The notes under the pieces are model-generated. The model was not told the origin of the DNA and ran no database searches. It was given only the letters and a program-made list of their open reading frames with translations. Positions 61,610 through 64,000 of a DNA stretch of 64,000 nucleotides are shown here, piece by piece. Each line of letters begins with the position of its first letter. Position 1 is the first letter of the stretch. Source of the DNA: Methanocorpusculum sp. UBA424 (lineage in GTDB: Archaea; Halobacteriota; Methanomicrobia; Methanomicrobiales; Methanocorpusculaceae); the NCBI GenBank assembly GCA_002498375.1, contig DAHC01000014.1:1-64000 (forward strand), given 5' to 3'. Position numbers and translations under genes: made by a program.

Positions 61610-62269
61610 TTATTCGGCGTGCTGGTCAGAAGCACGGAACCGGGGAGCGTCAAAGAGCGGCGTGTCGAAAAGATCCACCGGTCCGGTAAGCCTTCCGTCG
61701 CAGAGCGAAAAGCCGAGTCCGACCACCGGGATGACCGTTGTTCGAACATTCGACGAATCGCAGAGACTCACAGGACAGATCCCCTGCTGATTCAGACCGC
61801 GGCGGGCGAACCGTTCGCAGAACTCGGCCGTGGACGGGAACCCGCCCCCGGCGCGTGTAAGGAACAAAACGCCGTCCGCGATCTGATTTTCATTTTGGAT
61901 CATCACCTCTCCCCAAGGCATCGTCTCCGACCCGGCGAGGAACAGGAGAAGGGGCTCGTTTTCCCGCTCCTCTATTATCATCCGGCAGACCGAGACCGGA
62001 TCAGGACCGCAGAACAGATGACGTTTTTCTGCGATCTCCTCGGCCGCGGAGAAGACCGCGGCAATAAGCGTGTCCGGCTGGACGTCCGGATCATGGACCG
62101 CGATCAGGACCAGACGGTCGGCCGTGTGGGTCACGAACGAGTCGAGAAGGGCCTCTCCTTCCGCCTTTTTGAGCATCTTTGCCGCCGTCTGCAGGATGTC
62201 GGGAAAGACCCGGGTCGTCCCGCATACCCCGCCGACCGATTTTGCAAAGACCGAGACCGCTGTTTTCAT
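61610..62269 (-). CDS. Shortened, probably inactive relative of type V FBP aldolase/phosphatase
   Basis: A 219-residue protein colinear with the archaeal bifunctional FBP aldolase/phosphatase (about 365-400 residues): N-terminus MKTAVSVFAKSVGGVCGTTR, LLDSFVTHTADRLVLIAVHD, the middle ERENEPLLLFLAGSETMPWG, AGGGF, and the C-terminus VGLGFSLCDGRLTGPVDLFD with TPLFDAPRF. About 150 residues are missing. Metal ligands are mostly changed: the early Asp (KADIGS in the family) is Ser, the His of GHHIVHPD is Thr, GDD is ADR, and GAGQDL is CGPDPV. It starts 2 nt after the class I FBPase stop, so they are cotranslated. I infer a regulatory or structural pseudoenzyme. Confidence 0.75.
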   Translation of the reverse strand: MKTAVSVFAKSVGGVCGTTRVFPDILQTAAKMLKKAEGEALLDSFVTHTADRLVLIAVHDPDVQPDTLIAAVFSAAEEIAEKRHLFCGPDPVSVCRMIIEERENEPLLLFLAGSETMPWGEVMIQNENQIADGVLFLTRAGGGFPSTAEFCERFARRGLNQQGICPVSLCDSSNVRTTVIPVVGLGFSLCDGRLTGPVDLFDTPLFDAPRFRASDQHAE

Positions 62270-62271
62270 GC

Positions 62272-63156
62272 TCAGCGAATCGCCTCGATCTTCGCGATCA
62301 TTCCTTTGCTGCCGACATAGACGGGAGTTCTCTGATGGACCTTTGTCGGCACGATGTCCAAAGTCGAGGACTCGCCGTTCGAGACCGCTCCTCCTGCCTG
62401 AGCCGCGAGGAAGCCGATCGGGTTGATCTCAAAGACCAGCCGCAGTTTCCCGGAGGCGGACTTCTTCGTCGCCGGATAGGCATACACACCGCCGTACTCC
62501 AGGATCTGGTGGAAGTCGGCGACGAAAGAGCCGGAGTACCGGTTCTTCCCGCCTTCGCACTCGATCTCATTCATGTACCTGATGTGTTTTTCGGTCCACT
62601 CGGGCCGCAGACCGCCGCTTCCGCAGAGGGTTCCTTCCGGGATCCTCACATTCTCTTTAAGGAGGATGTAGGTCCCGTCCTTATTCATCGCGAAGATCGA
62701 GACGCCGTTTCCAAGCGAGATGGTCAAGGTGGTCATCGGGCCGTAGAGCATATAGAACGCGGCGCGAAGCTGGTTCCCCGCCTGAAGAACGTCGCCTTCA
62801 TAGATCCCGACGATCGTCCCGACGCTGAGGTTTACCTTGATCAGCGAAGAGCCGTCGAGGGGGTCCATCACGACGGAATACTTCGCAGAAGGGGACATCT
62901 GCACGATATCCTCCTGTTCTTCGGAAGCAACGGCACGTACAAGCCCGCTTTCCTGCAGAACAGACGTGATCCGGGCATCGGCCCAGGTATCCATCTCGGC
63001 CTGATCCTCGCCGGAAGAGTTCGTGGAACCCGCATAATTCTGGTTGCTGATAAATGCGGAACGGATCGGTCCTGCCTGATCCGCGATCAGCATGATTATT
63101 TTTCCCAGATCCTCAGGGGCATGTGAGGCGATAAGATACTCCTGCAAGGTTTTCAT
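62272..63156 (-). CDS. fbp: Fructose-1,6-bisphosphatase class I
   Basis: Removes the 1-phosphate of fructose 1,6-bisphosphate in gluconeogenesis. The 294-residue protein has the metal-binding ASEEQE (about residues 77-82), VMDPLDGSS (about 97-104, D98 and D101), GSGGLRPEWTEKH, YSGSFVADFHQILEYGGVYAYP (about 207-228) and a C-terminal VHQRTPVYVGS. It is shorter than bacterial class I enzymes (about 330) but complete. Most archaea use the type V enzyme instead, so a class I enzyme together with a degenerate type V relative is notable. Confidence 0.94.
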   Translation of the reverse strand: MKTLQEYLIASHAPEDLGKIIMLIADQAGPIRSAFISNQNYAGSTNSSGEDQAEMDTWADARITSVLQESGLVRAVASEEQEDIVQMSPSAKYSVVMDPLDGSSLIKVNLSVGTIVGIYEGDVLQAGNQLRAAFYMLYGPMTTLTISLGNGVSIFAMNKDGTYILLKENVRIPEGTLCGSGGLRPEWTEKHIRYMNEIECEGGKNRYSGSFVADFHQILEYGGVYAYPATKKSASGKLRLVFEINPIGFLAAQAGGAVSNGESSTLDIVPTKVHQRTPVYVGSKGMIAKIEAIR

Positions 63157-63394
63157 AGTACCTATGATATGCGTTTCGGAGGCAAAAAAACGTATCCTGA
63201 TGTGAAAGATCCGGGCCGCGCCGTATCGTGTATATGGTCATCTCATTTGTTTTTTCAGAGATGCGTATCGGGAGCGAAAACATCAAAAACTCATGCGTGG
63301 GATGAACTGCCGCCGGCATGTTCAGAATATAATTATTCAGGATGACGGGGGAACGGTCGGGATCGATGGAATACAACATTCTTAGAAAAAGGAA

Positions 63395-63478
63395 TGCGAG
63401 GGAAGGGATTCGAACCCTTGAACTCCTAGAGACAGGGTCCTAAACCCTGCGCCGTTAACCTGGCTTGGCAACCCTCGC
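63395..63478 (-). tRNA. tRNA-Leu (anticodon TAG)
   Basis: Minus strand: acceptor GCGAGGG/CCCTCGC, anticodon stem CAGGG/CCCTG with loop TTTAGGA giving TAG, long variable arm, T-loop TTCGAAT, discriminator A. No CCA encoded. Confidence 0.97.
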
Positions 63479-63555
63479 AATTTTGACTGTAACATATTGA
63501 CAGGAGAGGAAAAATAACCTTCGCATTAATCTATATGAATGAACAATAGTATTCC

Positions 63556-63708
63556 ATGGTAGTTCAGCACACATGCGGCTTTAAACGCGAGATATTTTGT
63601 CGGGAGTGCGGCACCGAACTGACCCAGGACACGCGGGGAAAACTCTACTGTCCGCGGTGCGGCAGGCGGCTTGCGATCCTCTGCCCCCACTGCGGAAAAC
63701 TCTGGTAG
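63556..63708 (+). CDS. 50-residue double zinc-ribbon protein
   Basis: A small cysteine-rich protein with seven cysteines arranged in CxxC knuckles: HTCGFKREIFCRECG (residues 6-19), YCPRCGRRL (31-39) and LCPHCGKLW (43-50, the C-terminus). Three knuckles suit one or two zinc ribbons. Such mini-ribbons in archaea are often nucleic-acid or ribosome-binding proteins, but no function is known here. The start at ATG 63556 has no evident ribosome site. It is convergent, 9 nt apart, with another zinc-ribbon gene. Confidence 0.65.
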   Translation: MVVQHTCGFKREIFCRECGTELTQDTRGKLYCPRCGRRLAILCPHCGKLW

Positions 63709-63717
63709 ACCCGGTCC

Positions 63718-63990
63718 TTATACGGGTGTGCCCAGCCACTCCAGATACTTCTCCCGGATCAGGTCGACCTCTTCTCTCGTCAGGTCGAGCCGCCCGGTAT
63801 GGGAAAGATACCGTTCCACCTCTTTTATGAGCACTTCCGCCTCGGAGAAGTCGTCCACCTCCAGATACACCGGAACGTTTCGAACCGAGATCACCTCTCC
63901 GCAGACCGGGCAGAGCTTCCACTTTCCGTAATAGTCGGTGTAGGTAAACTGATGACAGCCGGGGCAGCGGATCACCCGATAGGTACTCAT
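63718..63990 (-). CDS. DUF1922-like zinc-ribbon protein
   Basis: A 90-residue protein with an N-terminal zinc ribbon (IRCPGCHQFTYTDYYGKWKL then CPVCGEVISV, residues 7-36) followed by a helical region (VDDFSEAEVLIKEVERYLSH, LTREEVDLIREKYLEWLGTP). The ribbon followed by 'V..DDF.EA' resembles the DUF1922 family of methanogens. Function unknown. Start is ATG 63990; the upstream region is at the edge of the window. Confidence 0.75.
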   Translation of the reverse strand: MSTYRVIRCPGCHQFTYTDYYGKWKLCPVCGEVISVRNVPVYLEVDDFSEAEVLIKEVERYLSHTGRLDLTREEVDLIREKYLEWLGTPV

Positions 63991-64000
63991 ATAGTAATTG

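Noticed and set aside
62179..63126. Open frame of 315 codons antisense to the class I FBPase
   Set aside because: Shadow of a conserved enzyme; no recognisable features.
1..64000. CRISPR array
   Set aside because: No set of regularly spaced identical repeats with unique spacers; the repeated hairpins are contiguous and variable.

Overview
The window is archaeal chromosome. It carries a nine-subunit A-type ATP synthase operon, archaeal RNA polymerase subunits (L, D, N, K) interleaved with archaeal ribosomal proteins, PCNA, the large primase subunit, aIF2-beta, eS17, and the Sep-tRNA:Cys-tRNA synthase used by methanogens to make cysteine on its tRNA. HypD, a class I FBPase plus a type V FBPase relative, and a run of acyl-CoA synthetases fit a methanogenic euryarchaeon. 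My best guess is Methanomicrobiales, Methanocorpusculum-like; that placement is inference from gene content, not a database match.

Layout. 1-5.2 kb (minus strand): an AT-rich, translationally coupled type I restriction-modification operon (hsdM, a DUF1016 nuclease broken by a hairpin repeat, a membrane protein, hsdS, an unknown protein); hsdR is not in the window. 5.2-10.3 kb: accessory DNA with a ribbon-helix-helix protein, a GxxExxY protein inside a 150-bp inverted repeat, and a coupled cassette of unknown proteins with an HNH nuclease and HTH proteins, all sprinkled with arrays of small hairpin repeats; it ends at tRNA-Leu(CAG). 10.5-18.4 kb: acyl-CoA synthetase, MoaA, RlmE, PCNA, PriL, Pgk and a pilin-like protein. 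18.4-25.6 kb: the information-processing cluster aIF2-beta, RpoL, a candidate structured RNA, tRNA-Ser, uS13-uS4-uS11-RpoD-eL18-uL13-uS9-RpoN-tRNA-Pro-RpoK-enolase-uS2. 25.7-30.2 kb: ArsR-type regulator, tRNA-Gly, ACT protein, Sua5, copper ATPase. 30.2-35.5 kb: three tandem paralogous acyl-CoA synthetases. 35.5-38.2 kb: HD hydrolase, ThiN-like protein, eS17, metallo-beta-lactamase protein. 38.2-46.6 kb: atpHIKECFABD on the minus strand. 46.8-50.8 kb: an odd lipoprotein with a methyltransferase fold, the tRNA-Cys / small helical protein / SepCysS operon, a 0.7-kb mini-element at tRNA-Arg, and a HAD phosphatase. 50.8-58 kb: HypD and an AddB/AddA-like helicase-nuclease pair. 58-64 kb: a C45-type lipoprotein, hybrid cluster protein, a degenerate FBP aldolase/phosphatase paired with class I FBPase, tRNA-Leu(TAG) and two zinc-ribbon proteins.

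Most unusual points: (1) tRNA-Cys appears to be the first cistron of the operon that encodes the enzyme converting Sep-tRNA-Cys to Cys-tRNA-Cys, behind a tandem palindrome. (2) A shortened type V FBP aldolase/phosphatase relative that has lost most metal ligands sits 2 nt downstream of a canonical FBPase. (3) A family of modular hairpin arrays shares a vocabulary of short stems across the genome and breaks one gene. (4) A cluster of four strong hairpins follows a TATA box upstream of tRNA-Ser and the ribosomal operon. (5) A small element with direct and inverted repeats sits at the 3' end of tRNA-Arg.
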